Notes: generated from the letters alone by a model not told the origin. Positions 1 to 12,377 are shown, counted from the first letter of the stretch. The stretch is 64,000 bases of DNA from Callorhinus ursinus (GCF_003265705.1 NW_020313288.1:2795723-2859722), one strand, 5' to 3'. Program-made: numbers and translations.

Positions 1-1672
1 GGTGGGGGCGGGGTGGGGGCGGAGTCCGGCTCGCCAGCGTGGGCTGTCTCCCCAACTCGATGCACAGACCAGAGAGGGTCAGCTGGAGGCTCCAGGTCAC
101 ACAGCCAGGCCCAGGTGCTTGAAGTTGAGCAGAGCTGACTTCTGATCCCCAGGCCAGAGGGCTCCTAAGTGGCGTTCTTTTCTCTTAGAGACAGAAGATT
201 TTGAGACTGCAGAATCCATCCCCGCTGCATACCCACAGAGACCCTTTTTCCAGATCTGAGCACACAGGACCACCCCCCAGTTGAACCTGACCCCCGGAGG
301 ACCTCTGGAAGGTCTCCCTGCCACGCCCCAGCTGGACCACCCGGGGAGCCAGAAGGAAAGGAGATCCGGGGAGTGAACCTGGCACCTGGGCCGAGAGGCC
401 TCAGGCTGCCCACCCAGGATATGGGGCGAAGCTGAGGATGAGGCAGGGCGGGGCGGCATAGAATTCCTTACCCTCAGGGACCTGGGCAGCTGGGGGGACT
501 TCTGAAGTCCAAGAAATTCTCACCTGCCCCCCAATCTAGCAGGTTCCCAAGGTGAACCAAGGGCACGGGGGTAGGGGTGGGGTGGGCGGCTTACCCTCTG
601 GGGAAACGGCTCATGTCCCTGAGGAAAGAGGAGAGGAGGGGGGAGCATGACTGGGTGGTCCCACCAGCCTCCCCCTGGGTCCCGGCCCTCCCCCCCATGG
701 CAGCCATAGCCCCTCTCGAAACGCCCACGTGATGGGGGTCGCTCCCTGCCTAGCATTTTATCCTTGTGCTGAAAACCCAAACTCACCCAGGACACTTGGG
801 GAGCGAAAACTGTTGCAATGCCAAGTGTCGCACCCACCTGGAAGGCAATCTGGCACCCAGCAAGTCCCCTCCTGGGTCCCCACCCCCAGGGCCGTGCCGC
901 ACCCAACCTCCACAAAGGCACGGACAAGGGTGTCCAGAGTTGCTGTCCTTCCTCCCCACTTCCCCCAACCGGAAGCTACCCGCTGCCCATCGACAGAATG
1001 GCTAAGCTGTGACATCATCATGCCTGGGAAACACGACAGAGCCACGAAAAAAAAGTACGAGCCACCACTCTACTCAACACCCCGCATCTCGCTCATGGCA
1101 CACTGAACAAAAGCAGCTGGGGACAAAAGCGTAAATACAGAGTGGTTCCATTTATATAAGGAACAAAATCAAGCCCAAGTGACCTACAGTGTCAGGTGTC
1201 ATGGGGTCACCCTTGCGAGAGGGTGGGGGAGGGGCAGAGGGGGCTCATGTTCCATTTCTTAACTTGGGGGCTGATGACATGCGTGTGTTCACTCTGTAAT
1301 CATCAAATTGTTCACTTACAATCTGTGCCCTCTTTTGTGTGTTACATTTCACAATTTTAAAAAAAAATCATAAAAAAGATTTGGGGGGCCTCCATGGCAG
1401 CTGGTCCTGCTGCCCACCCCTCCAATGACTCCAGCAGGCTGGAACTGTCTTGCTGTTCCTCGCCTAGAGGCCTTTTGCACATGCTGTTCTGTCTGTCTGG
1501 AACAGTGTTCTCCCTCTTCCCCCCCCCCCTTCCCAGGGTAGTAATCCTCCAAGACTTCCAGATACCAGTTTTCTCAAGTCCTCCCCCGACCCTACCCCAA
1601 AGCAGGGGTCTGTGGCCCCTCCACCCAGGGTCCCGCACAAGCAACATATTAATATGTCACACGATGGTTGCA

Positions 1673-1760
1673 GGGAATAATCCAGGCGGCCCAGCAATCA
1701 TGGTCGTGGGAGGTAGGGTTGTCAGCCCCTTAGCAAGATGAGAAGACCGAGGCCCAGACA
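1673..1760 (+). repeat. 88-bp direct repeat, copy A
   Basis: Matches 5992-6079 in the same orientation with 5 mismatches and no gap. The flanks differ. It is not a repeat family I can name. Confidence 0.85.
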
Positions 1761-1779
1761 GACAGGCATGATGGGGGCC

Positions 1780-2250
1780 TCCAGCCTCGATTTAAATCCT
1801 GGCTCTCGCTCTCACAGCTGGATAGTCTAGACAAGTGGCTTCACCCCTCCGGATCTTGGATTCCCTATCTGTAAAATGGGTATGATCTCAGAACAGGCCC
1901 TAGTTATGAAAATCATATTATTTAATCCGCGGAAAGGCTTCTAGCAGGGACTCGCACATTCATTCATTCATTTAGTGGGACCTACTCGGAGCCCCAGGGA
2001 CACAGAAGACATAAATTCCTGCCCTCTGGCTGGAACAGACAGATAACCGGGAAAATCCAGAATGTGTTGGTAGAGAACGAGGGATGGGGAGTGTTGGCTG
2101 CATTTTTTTTTCTTTTAATTTGCTCATAGAAGCAACTCAATAAATGCTAGCAAATTTATTGAGGGCAGACCTGAGTTTGTACCTGTCTCAGACCCTAACT
2201 AGTGATTTGAGGCAAGTGAAGTCACTTGTCTGACCTCAGTTTCTGGGAAA
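1780..2250 (+). mobile_element. Two degraded MIR elements
   Basis: aaatcctggctctcgctctc with ctatctgtaaaatgggtatg (1,790-1,930), and a second remnant with gaggcaagtgaagtcacttg (2,160-2,250). Confidence 0.6.
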
Positions 2251-2329
2251 TTGTTCCCGAGAATTAGCAGGAAGCCTGCAAGGGCTCACAAGCTGTCAGC
2301 TGATGTTATTATTACTGATGTTGCTGGCA

Positions 2330-2760
2330 GATGAAGGGAGCCGCGGGGGGGTGGGGTGGGGTGGTCACAAACCCGGCACCCCCAAACCAGGGGTCTTCTC
2401 CGGAGAAGGGGCGCCCTGCCCAGCCACGGAGGGCCTGCGACCTCGGGGGTCTTCCTCCGGGCCTCGGAGCCCCTCCCCCCAATCCCGCCGGCGGGGCTGG
2501 GTCCCCCGCGGGTTTGCGGAGGGTCCGGGAGCCCCCTGTGGGGCAGGGTGGCGAGAAAGTCCTGAGGGTGCGCGATCGCGGCCGCGGAGCCGGGGCGGGC
2601 AGAAGGGCCGCCTCCCGAGCCCCCTCCCCGCCGCGGCCTCCTGCGCTTAACGACCGCGCCGCCGGCGACCTCGGCTAATTGATCCGCTAATGGGCCCCGC
2701 GCCGCGGCCGCGCCTAATGAGCCGGGAGGAGGGGGCGGAGGGGGCGGTGGGGAGAGTGCA
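2330..2760. promoter_or_regulatory. CpG-rich element with clustered TAAT motifs
   Basis: A GC-rich stretch ends in three TAAT homeodomain-type cores at about 2,674, 2,688 and 2,714, embedded in NotI-like CpG sequence. It is followed by a strongly purine-biased tract (2,720-2,990). Cis-regulatory function is an inference. The long open frames across it are GC artefacts. Confidence 0.35.
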
Positions 2761-3810
2761 GGGGGAGTGGGGAGAGGAGGGGCGGCTAGGAAGGGGGGAG
2801 AGGGAGGAGGAAGACCAGGGAGGGGGTGAAGGGCTGGGGAGGAGGAGAGAATGGAGGGGTGGAGGAGTTTGGGCAGAAGCGGGGGGAGAGGAGGAGAGAA
2901 TGGAGGGAAGGGAGGGGAGGAGGTTAGGGGAAGAAGCCAGGGGAGGGGGCCCAGGGAGGAGAGGGAGGAGGGCCATGCGCCGGGCTCTTTGGGCACAGGA
3001 GGGGGGAGCAGTGGGGATGCGATGAACCCACCCATTTCTGACTACCTCACCCCCCCACACACACCATCCCCTCAGGGGGTCCCTGCTCCTTCTCCAAAGC
3101 TCCTCCCCTTCTCCCACCACTCTCCTTTTGAGAAGAGAAGAGTCTTTTTAGCAGGGGGAATCTGTGTGCATCAGGGGTGTGAGCCCCCCCAACCCTGTGC
3201 CTCCATTTCCTGTCCCTACACTGCTCCTAATGGCCTCAGTGTGGGAGAATCCCACAGGCCCCAGGCGTCTGAGCTGGACTCGGCCCCTGTCCCCATACAC
3301 CCCTCTGTACCTCCACTGACTCCTGGGTCCGAGAGCACCCCAGCCCCAGAGAGCTAGCCCTCTCCCTCCCCCTTCTGGTTTGAGCTGGAACTCCCCGCAT
3401 GAGGCATGAAATGGCCACAGTCCAGGCTGGCCAGGTACACCTGCTGCCTTCCTCCTCCCTGAGAGTCCTCTGGGTGTTGGCAGCTTGGGCACAGTCTTGG
3501 GGGAGAAGGAGAAAGAAGCCCGGCCGATGGTGCAGTCGGGAACCTGGAAATGATGTCACTCTGCCCATTTTGCAGACAGCAGAACTGCAGCAAATTGTCA
3601 AGGCCACAAAACAAGGCAGCGCCATGCCATGGCAGGTCACCCGGCCGCAGCTAAAGGAGCTCTTGGCCCCACTAGGAGCAACCAGAAATAATCAGGAAGG
3701 CCAAGCGAGTCATAAGGATAACAGAAATCATAAACAGCTACGACTTGAACTTCTGTTATGGTCCCAGCCTTGGCTAAGGGTTTGGACTAGTCTCTGTTAA
3801 TTCCTTCTTC

Positions 3811-3931
3811 TTCATTTTTTGACATTTATTTATTTATTGTTATTCATCTCTACACTCAACGTGGGGTTCACACCTACCAGCCCAGAGATCAAGAGTCACA
3901 TGCTTTTCCGACTGAGCCAGCCAGGCGCCCC
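3811..3931 (-). mobile_element. CAN-SINE (older, shorter type), antisense
   Basis: T-rich tail then gactgagccagccaggcgcccc, the antisense head of the carnivoran lysine-tRNA-derived SINE. Confidence 0.85.
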
Positions 3932-4989
3932 ATCTCTCAGGTACTTCATGAAAAGACCTGTGAAGGAAGGACCCATTTGCAGATAAAGAAACTGAGGCTC
4001 GAGACAGGTAGTGACTTGCCCAAGGGCACACAGCCAGGAACCTGGATCCCGATGTAGGAAGGCCCAAACGACAGGGTCCAGGATCTTAGAGCCATTTTGT
4101 TGACGAGAAAGAGAAAGCTTCTGGAGCCAGTGCTGGAGAGGAGGGCTTCCAGAGGATGGGGGTGCAGGCAGGTCAGGGTACAGAGGGAGGGGGCTGGGCT
4201 GAGGAGGGTGTGAGAGGAGGGGTGCTCCTTGAGGCACTGCCCCCCTCCCTTGTGGAGGCCTTCAGCCTAACCATTCTTGGCCTCTTTTCCGTGCCTGGGG
4301 GTGACCAAGCCTGAGAGCACCTCAGGGCCTTTCCCTCTGCCTGGAACACACTGTCCCCAGAGCCGGGCAGCCGCTGCCATCGCCGCCACCAACACCCCCT
4401 CTCCTGCTTGCTTTATCTTCACAGCATCAATCACTGCACACAACCTAAGCCAACAGATATTCCTTGTCCTCCCTGTCCCCCCCAACTCTGAGTTCCGTGA
4501 CAAAAGGGATTTGGTCCGATTTGGTCATGACTGAAATCTCGGGGCTTAGCACTGCGCCTGGCACGCAGTAGGTGTTCGGTGAAGATTTAGGGAGCAAGAG
4601 AGAAGATGGCAGAGAAGCCAGCCGCCTGCCTCCTCCGGGGCCTGCCTGCCTGCCAGCCTGGGAGCCACGGCAGGTGTTTGAGCAGAGGAGGGGCACGCCC
4701 AGGGACACGGAGGGGCCAGGCTGGAGGGAAGACAGAGGCAGGGGCTCCGGAGGAGGCCGTGTCCTCTACAGATGCTTTCTGACACTAGGAGCTGCAGGAG
4801 GGAACCCATGCACGCAAAACACCCTGCCCGCCAGGGACTCCCCCTCAGGGTCCCCCCCACTACCTTTGCCCTTCGCTGTGTCTCCGCCCTTGGCTCTGGG
4901 TGTCCCAGAGTCTCTGTCTCCCCGTCTCTCTCTCCCCCGCCCCGCCCCCCCCCGTCCTTCGAGGTCTGTCTGGATCTCTCTCTCCTCCC

Positions 4990-5041
4990 TCTCCATCTCT
5001 CCCCCCCCCCCCCCCCCCCGTGCCCCCCCCCCCCCCCCCCG
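4990..5041. repeat. C homopolymer tract, twinned
   Basis: Two C runs split by gtg, within a long pyrimidine tract (4,850-5,300). Other long runs: G at about 8,062-8,086 and 9,536-9,555, C at about 9,325-9,349 and 9,587-9,601. Confidence 0.9.
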
Positions 5042-5279
5042 CACAGCCCTCTCCCACCTACCCCGGCCGCTGGGCCACGTTGCTGGGCGCCGGCCAGGCC
5101 TGGAAGCCCGCCCCTCCCCCCGCCCTTGACCCTCCGTCCCCCCACCCCTTCTCCCCCGCCCCTCCGCCCCTTCCTTCTCCGCCCCCTTCACCCTTCCCCT
5201 CCCGCCCACCCTCCGCCTCCTCCCCCTCCTCCGCCTGTCCCCAGTGTTGCCTCCTCCCCGCACCCCACTCTCTCCTCCT

Positions 5280-5490
5280 CCCCTCCCCGCCTCCCGATCC
5301 CGGCCCCGGGGAGGGGCGGGGCCCGCGCTCCCGGTGCCCTGCTGGGCCTGACCGGGCCTGTTGGGGACGCGCTGACCCGGCCCGCGCGGTCTATGGTGGG
5401 TTTCCCGGCCTCGGCGGCGGCGGGTAACCGGGCACTAGGTCTGGCCGACCTGGGCGGCGGGGAGGGGGGTGGCCCCGGGGCCCCTGAACA
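5280..5490. promoter_or_regulatory. CpG-rich block
   Basis: GC boxes (ggggcgggg) and dense CpG lie just after a long pyrimidine tract with C homopolymers (4,850-5,300). No coding or splice signal that I can support. Confidence 0.35.
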
Positions 5491-5604
5491 TTGCGGCTGT
5501 GAGCCTTACCCCAAGCGCCGGTGCTGTGTGACCTTGGGCAGGTCCCTAGGCGTCTCTAGGCTGGGCCGCCTCCGCTCCACCGGCTCCCAAGCCAGACCGA
5601 CTGG

Positions 5605-5960
5605 CCACGGGCATTTATTGGCTGCCTGCTGTGTACTAGGCTCTGTGGTGGGTGCGCAGGGACCCAGGACGGAGCTCCTCTTGACCCTCATGGAACCCAC
5701 AGTGTCTAGGGAAGACAGATAACAAATAAACCAGCAAATAAGATAATTTCAGACAACAGTCAAATGCTACAAAGAAAAATCCAACAGGGGCAGGAGACAG
5801 AGAATGACAGGGGGCCTCTCTCCATGGAGGTGACGTCTGAGCTGAGACCTGGATGACAGGAAGACGGGTAGGGAGAGGGAGGGTGGGGGTCTTCAGGCCG
5901 AGAGAAGGGTGAGGGCAAGAGCCCAGAGGCAGCTGCCCGGCTCGCATCCCCTACTTTGCA
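5605..5960 (-). mobile_element. L2 fragment, antisense
   Basis: gcctgctgtgtactaggctc, gaagacagataacaaataaac and ggaggtgacgtctgagctgag. Confidence 0.65.
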
Positions 5961-5991
5961 GCCCTGTTGTGAGCATCAGACACCAGGTCAA

Positions 5992-6079
5992 GGGAATAAT
6001 CCAGGCGGCCCAGCAGTCAAGGCCGCGGGAGGTAGGGTTGTCAGCCCCTTGGCAAGATGAGAAGACCGAGGCCCAGACA
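5992..6079 (+). repeat. 88-bp direct repeat, copy B
   Basis: Partner of 1673-1760 (94% identical by eye). It begins gggaataatccaggcggccc and ends in the word ggcccagaca. Confidence 0.85.
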
Positions 6080-6984
6080 GGAATGAAAGGTCTCACAAGC
6101 AAACCAGAGGCTGGAAAAGCAAGATCCAAAATGCCCACGCAGTCTGTTCCACATACATCTGTGCGATGCCTACTGGGGACTGGGGCGAATCTGGGGTCCA
6201 GGGAGGAGCCCCCCAGGAGCAGGGATGGGGGCAGGGCTCACCAGGAGGTGGGGCTCGCCAGGATGCCGCCGCTGGGCGAGCGGAGAGGTGGGGGCCAGGT
6301 GGGGGCCGTGGAGAGGGTGAGACTTGGGATGGAGCGGGTGTGGGGGGCGTGGGGTCTGGGATAGGGGGAATGACCCGGAGCTCCCCAAATACAGGTTGCC
6401 TTTTTGTCCCGGCTCCTGCTTGCTTCCCCCTGCGCACGCGCACGCGATCATAACAGGCAAGGCCAGTTCACCCGTCCAGCCGTTTGATCCTATGACCACA
6501 GCATGAAGTTTCTATCATTCCCCTTTTTTACAGAATCACGGTGTGACACAGCCGCAAGGTAGGATTCGAACCCAGGCCTCCAAGGAAAGTGTGACCTCAG
6601 GTGGCCATGGATCCCTGCAAGCTAGGTTACAAATGGAGCCCCTCCCTAGGCTTGCCTCTTTATCCTCCCAACCAATATATGGAGCAGGCACTGAAATAAT
6701 CAGTTAAGTGTTCCGAGGGGGATGACGCTTTACTGAAGGAAATGAAATGAGGGGGGCTGACCAAGTAGGAAGGTCGAGGGCTGCTGTAAGGCTAGCGAGA
6801 CCGGGCCTCACTAGGATGTGATGTTCGGGGCCAAGACTGGAAGAGGGAGAAGAGTCGCCATGGGCCAGGCAAAGGAAATAGCCCATACTAAAGTCCTGGG
6901 GCAGGACCTTGCCTGGTCTCTTAGCGGTGATGGGGAGCTCTGGAAGATTCTTGAGCAGAGGAAGGATGGGACCTGATCATATGT

Positions 6985-7084
6985 ATATGTAGTTTATTTT
7001 AAAGTAAATCTCTATGCCCAACATGGGTCTTGAACTCAGGACCCCAAGATGAAGAAGAGTCACAGGCTCTACTGACTGAGCCAT
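6985..7084 (-). mobile_element. CAN-SINE fragment, antisense
   Basis: Contains the catgggtcttgaactcaggaccc and ctgactgagcc words of the family. The head is truncated. Confidence 0.75.
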
Positions 7085-8139
7085 TTCAATGAGTGATCAA
7101 AGATGGGGAGGAAGGGAGAGTGCATGCAGAGTCCCCCTGTGAAGTGTGAAGCCAGGGTGGGAGAGAGGGTCTTTGGGCCGCAGTGGCCCTACAGTGCCCC
7201 CCCCACCCCAGCATTTTCTAGGAGTTGTTTTAAATACTTGATCAGCCTTCACTTATTGGAAGATTCTGTCATCGACCCCAGTTTCCAGATGAGGGAACCC
7301 CCTGAGCAGAGCAGGGGACATCGCTGCGGCCCCTTCTTTTCTCTTCTGACTCTTCCTCCCCCCACTTCACGGCACGGGCATGGTCAGAGGTCCACTCCGC
7401 AAGGGAAGGAGTCAGAGCCCAGGACTCCTCCATCCCGGGGGAAGATTTAACATTGCCCCAGCTTTGCTCTGAGTCTCCTTTGGGTTAGGGTGGTATAAAT
7501 GCACTGCTCAAATGAGGCAACTCCCATGCATTCTGCAGGACCCCAGCCTCAACACCTCTATATGACATCTAGGAAGCCTTCCCAACTTTCCAAGCGGGGA
7601 CCTCACTCCTGCTCTGTCTCTGCCACCCCGCCAACAGTCCTGGTCCCTCCCGCCCTAAGTACAGGGGGCTGAGAGGGTTCTGCTTGGTCTCCCCTGCTTT
7701 TCCAAACTTGGGAACCCCTCCTTGAATCCCCGGCATGGCCTAGCCTGGCTGCTCACAGACGGGACAGCCGAGAGCATTGGTTTCACGAACAAGTCTTGTC
7801 CAAACCATCTCACTACACAGGTGAGTAAACTGAGGCCCAGAGAGAAGCCCGCAAGAGTCTTAAGGTCACGGGGGGGGGGGGGGGCGCTAGAACCCCGGGA
7901 GGGCTCCCCATGTTCCCAGGTGGAAGAAAACGTGTGTGACTCTTCTGACGGGGGCTCGCCGCCAACCTTGGCAGGAACAGAGGCTCAGAGGTCACCGGAG
8001 AGCCCTGGCCGGCAGGAGGGGACAGGCCTGGCTGGTGGCCCAGCAGCTCGGCTGGGGGCGGGGGGGGGGGGGGGGGGGGGGGGGGGTGGGGAAGGGGGGA
8101 GGCAAAGGGTTGGCCTCCCCCAGGGGGCCGCTTTCCCGG

Positions 8140-8350
8140 CCCGGGTCGGATCAATGGGCTGTAATTATACCGCGCCGGGCCCGGAGCCGGCGGGGAGGGA
8201 GCGGGAGCGGGCGGGAGAGAGGCGGCGGGCGGGGGAGCGCGGGCCCGGAGAGGGACCCACGTTACTTTGATTGACAGCCGTGCCGGGCGCCGCGCGAGAG
8301 CTTCTGGGGATCGTAGTCTTTCCGAGAAGCCCGCTCCCTCTCCTCTCGCG
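8140..8350. promoter_or_regulatory. CpG island with ZNF143-like motif
   Basis: A CpG-dense block follows a long G run. It contains a reverse-strand ACTACGATCCCCAGAAG at about 8300-8318, close to the ZNF143/STAF consensus that marks many promoters. No open reading frame of known family overlaps. Together with the CCAAT cluster 0.5 kb downstream it suggests an upstream start site. Confidence 0.4.
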
Positions 8351-8810
8351 TTTGCGTTAGGAGAAACTGAGGCACGGGAAAGCGCAACTCCCTCCCCTCC
8401 GCCTACACGTCGTTTTATCCCTCCCCCATCTGACCTGAGGGACAAAAACTGACGCGTGCTAGGGGCCTCCAGTCCCGGGTGAGCGTCTCAGCTCTTCCCG
8501 GGGATTCCCGGGGGTGGGAGGTGTCCAGCGTGATTTAAAGTCTACCTCGGTTTACCTATCTGTGAAATAGGGCGAAAGGCGCCTAGTCGGCCCGCCAGCT
8601 GGCCGGGCTTTTGCAAGGTAGTATGTGGGACAAGGGACTCCTGCTTTTAAGGAGAGACCTGCCAGGCTCGCTACTCCGGGTTTTCGGATACTAATCGAAC
8701 TGGACCACCCCCCCCGCACCCCCTCAACAAGACTGAGTTCTGACGTCCACGAGGCTCTCAGCGTCTCTCGGGGAGGGGGGCCCCCACTCTCCATACCCCC
8801 ATGGCAGCCT

Positions 8811-8990
8811 TCTGATTGGCCCAGCCCATCCTAGTGCCTCCTGCCATTGGATGCGGGTTTCTGGATCTCCATTGGCCAGCGCCCACTGTGATGTCACGGA
8901 CCCATGTGGGAGCGCCGCGAGAGGATTGGCTGGCGCACCCAGCCAACCACCGCGGAGAAAGGAATTTCCACAGTAGCTGAGGCGGCGAGG
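8811..8990. promoter_or_regulatory. CCAAT-box cluster with CRE-like site, 4 kb upstream of TLE2
   Basis: Four ATTGG pentamers in one orientation occur at 8815-8819, 8846-8850, 8871-8875 and 8925-8929, with a TGATGTCA CRE-like element at about 8889-8896 between the third and fourth. The spacing (31, 25, 54) and shared direction are typical of NF-Y promoters. It could be an alternative TLE2 promoter or the promoter of an unannotated non-coding RNA. Confidence 0.45.
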
Positions 8991-10649
8991 CTGATTTAAG
9001 GTGGTCTGAGCAATCCGGGGTCCCAGCGCTGCTTCTCAGCTTTTTCCTTTAAAAAAAAAAAAACACAAAAAACCCACATCATAAAAACCCAGCCAGGAAC
9101 CGGGGCTGAGCCTTTCTGTACAGTGGGAGGAGAAAGATCAGAAGCTAAGCTCCTTCCCCCATTTTGCAGCTTCTTCCTGGATTCTGCAGGTGGGGAAACT
9201 GAGGCCTAGACACGTGGGGCGTGAAGCCCTGGCAGTCAGATGAGTTGGCTGGGTGAAGCCTTCTCGGTGGTAATGGGAAGTTTGTGCTAGACTGCCCAGA
9301 CTGTAACTCACCCGCCCCCTACCCCCCCCCCCCCCCCCCCCCCCCCCCCTGCGGCATGTGGCATTTCAGCGAGGTATGAGGTATGGAGTCATAGGCTGCC
9401 CCACAGGTCTCTCATCTCAAGCCTGCTCTCAACTGAGTCTCCCCAAACTCTCAAAGCTGCTCCCAAAGCCGGTGCTCAGAGCAAACCGTCTTCTCCTTCC
9501 TGGCATAACTCACATACACCATCGTGTGTGGGGCGGGGGGGGGGGGGGGGGGGGGCTTCTGGTTCACACCACAAATCTGTATCTCCGCCCCCCCCCCCCC
9601 CGGCCCCCGTGGAATATGCCTGGTGGAAACATCTAAAGCCTGTTGGGTAAAGGTCCCCTCCTCCAGGAAGCCTCCTCTGGACTCACCAGGCAGAGTCCCT
9701 GTCCCCCTCCACGCGCTGACTACCTGGGCCCAGGGCCTGGGGGCGAGTGCTTAATTCTGCCCCCCAACTCCCCCATCCTGGGGCTGGGCCCGGTCTAGGA
9801 GCCCAGCCTTCCAGCATGAGGATGGCTTATAAATACCTACCTGAACAGCCTGTGCTCACTGTGTGTAGAGGGAGATACCTTTTGGAGGAGATGCCTGCAG
9901 GAGATGCTTTGGGGCTGGGCCTTGAAGAAATGGATTTTCTCCAGGCAGAAAAGGAGCAGGAGGGAATTCCAAGAAGAGGTAATAGCCACACAAGCGAAAG
10001 CCCAGAGGTGGGAGAGGACGCAGAGCGGGTGACAACAGTGACTGGTGCGGCCGGAGCAGCGAGAGTGTGGGACCGGGTGGAAGGAGGTGAAGTCAGGCCA
10101 GGCCAGGTGGTGCGGGGGTCTGATGCTAGCCTGAGGATCTGGGGGTTTGTTCCCAGGGCCATAGGGAGCCATGGGAAGGTTCTAAGTGAGGGAGGGCCAG
10201 ACTCCCAGACGGTGACAAGAGTAAAAGCTGCTCGGATGGGGGGAGGCAGGTGGCTTGAGCTCGGGGGGGGGGGGGGAGGGGGGAAAGGGGGGCCCGGGCC
10301 GGGGGGGGGGAGGAAGCAAGATTGCTTGGCAGGTGTAGGGGAGAGAAGAGGCTAGGTTGATGCTCTGTCTTGGGGGAGAAGGATGGACTGTGGGGCCTGG
10401 CAGGGTGAGGAACAGGTCTGGGAAAAGGTGCTCCATCTAGCAACCTGGGGGACATCCAGGGGAGGCATGGCACTTCCTGGAAAGGTTTAGGAATTAGGAC
10501 TTCACAGACATTCCCCCCCCCAACTTGGAATTCCTGGCATTGTAGACCGGGTGGAACTTGGTTTCTTAGAAGTTCCCAGCAGGAGTGTGGCCAGTGATTT
10601 CTGGCTTCGGCTGGATCAGCTGTTTCTTCTCTTCTCCTGCACGCACTGC

Positions 10650-11185
10650 CTATTCATTTATTGAACACCTACTGTATGCCAGGCTCTGCAAGAGACAGAC
10701 TCTGTCCCCACACAGCCTAGTGAGGGAGACAGATACCAAATAGAACAACCCACAGAGGAACATGATCGTGTCAAAACGAAAGGAAACAAACTGGTGGAAC
10801 CTAGAAGGAGAGAGAACAGGATACAGTGTTTTGAGAATAAGCAGGTGGGACTAGCGAGCCCTGCTTAAACTGGTGGCCAGGAGGGGGCTTTCTTAGGAGG
10901 TGACGTCTGAGCTGAGACTTGAGGAAGCGAAGCAATGGAACAGTATTCCAGACAGAGGGAACAGTAAATGCAAAAGCCCTGAGGCAGACCCCTATCTGGG
11001 CTGTTGGGAAAACAGTTAAGAGGCCAGGGTGTCCAAGCAGAGGGGATGAGGGTGAAGATAAAGGCAGTTGGGATCAGGGAGGGAAGGGCAGGGAGGGAGG
11101 TTTGTGCAGGGCCTTGTGGGAAGAGGGAAGCGTTTGTATTTTATTTTGACGACCACGGGGAGCCACTGAATGCTCCAGTACACAC
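10650..11185 (-). mobile_element. L2 fragment, antisense
   Basis: tattgaacacctactgtatgc, aggaggtgacgtctgagctg, aacagtaaatgcaaaagccc and ggagccactgaatg follow antisense L2 order. A related stretch lies at 5,605-5,960, another at about 9,830-10,240. Confidence 0.7.
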
Positions 11186-12377
11186 ACACATTCATATCTT
11201 TGTCCCAAGGATCTCTCTTTCTCTCCCTGCCCTCCCAGCCTTCAGGTCTCACCGCCTAGGTAAACCTCTACAAAGAGGCCTCTCCCAGACACCCCAGATA
11301 AGTAGGTTCCTCTCATCGATCTCTATCACTGCTCCCCAAACTCCTCCTTTGTACACGCAAATGGTTGCGTAATGACCAAGCTGTGATTTTGTCTTGTCCC
11401 CAGAGTGCCGAGAAGGCAGGCATCGGTTCTCCTTCACTCACCCTTATATTCCTGGAACGTGGAAGGATGCCTGGCGTGTAATAGATGTTCAGTAAGTATC
11501 TGTTGGCTGGAAGGCGATACCGTTCAGTTCAGTGGGGTTTCGTACACTTTGCTCCCTGACCTCCTGACACAGACGCAGGCATTAATAATACAAGGCAAGG
11601 GTCTCTCTCTCTATTTTGTTGTCTGCTGCGCCCCAGTGCCTAGAGCTGTATCTGGTCCACGGGAGGTGCTCAGTACACGCTTGTTGATTGACTTAGCAGA
11701 GGACCTGAGGTTTTTCATGGGCAAGATTGGAATGAGAATGTCCCACCTCCCAGGGCAGTGTAAGAAATGCCCACTGGATGTCTGTGGTCTATGGAGGGAG
11801 TGGAGTCCGTGTCTTCAGGGACCTCAGTCTGAAGGCAGGGACTCAGTTGGCCATTCTCGGTGGGAACTCAGCCTTCTAGGAGCTCACAGTCCGAGAGGGG
11901 AGACAGCTCAGTCTGCAAGGGGGCATCAAGTCCAGTCTCTGGGAGTTTGCTCTGTGCCGGGCCAGGCTGAGGGCTGTCCAGGTACCACCTCATTTACAAA
12001 CGGCCCCTGCCTCTGCCTTTTTACAGTTGAGAATATTGAGCCAGAGAGGGCTAGGGCGCCGTCCCTCCCTCCTCCGGTGTCCGCACTGGGCTCTTCCCCG
12101 GTCCCCGGGAGGCAGGTTTCCAGGGCCTCCTCCAGATCCTTAAGTCTTAGCGCGCTCCCTCAGAAAGGCCATTTCTGGCCCCGAACTGCCCACTCCCCGC
12201 CACGCCGCTCCCCGCAGTGGGCCCCTGGGTATTTCTCAGCTTCCTTGCTTCTCTCTCTTGGGCCCTCCGGGACGGAGGGGGCGACGTTCGAGGCGGGGGT
12301 GGGGGGGGTGAACCGGGAGCGAGCCTCAGTTTCCCCACCGGTCGCCGGCCCGGGGAGCGGGAGGGGTTCCCGGGGGG

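Noticed and set aside
2286..3120. Pro-rich and Gly/Arg-rich frames of 150-250 codons
   Set aside because: GC-rich, purine-biased DNA lacks stop codons by chance. There is no domain and frames are open on both strands.
4546..5722. Overlapping Pro-rich frames of up to 316 codons
   Set aside because: They derive from a C/T-rich low-complexity tract. No family was recognised.
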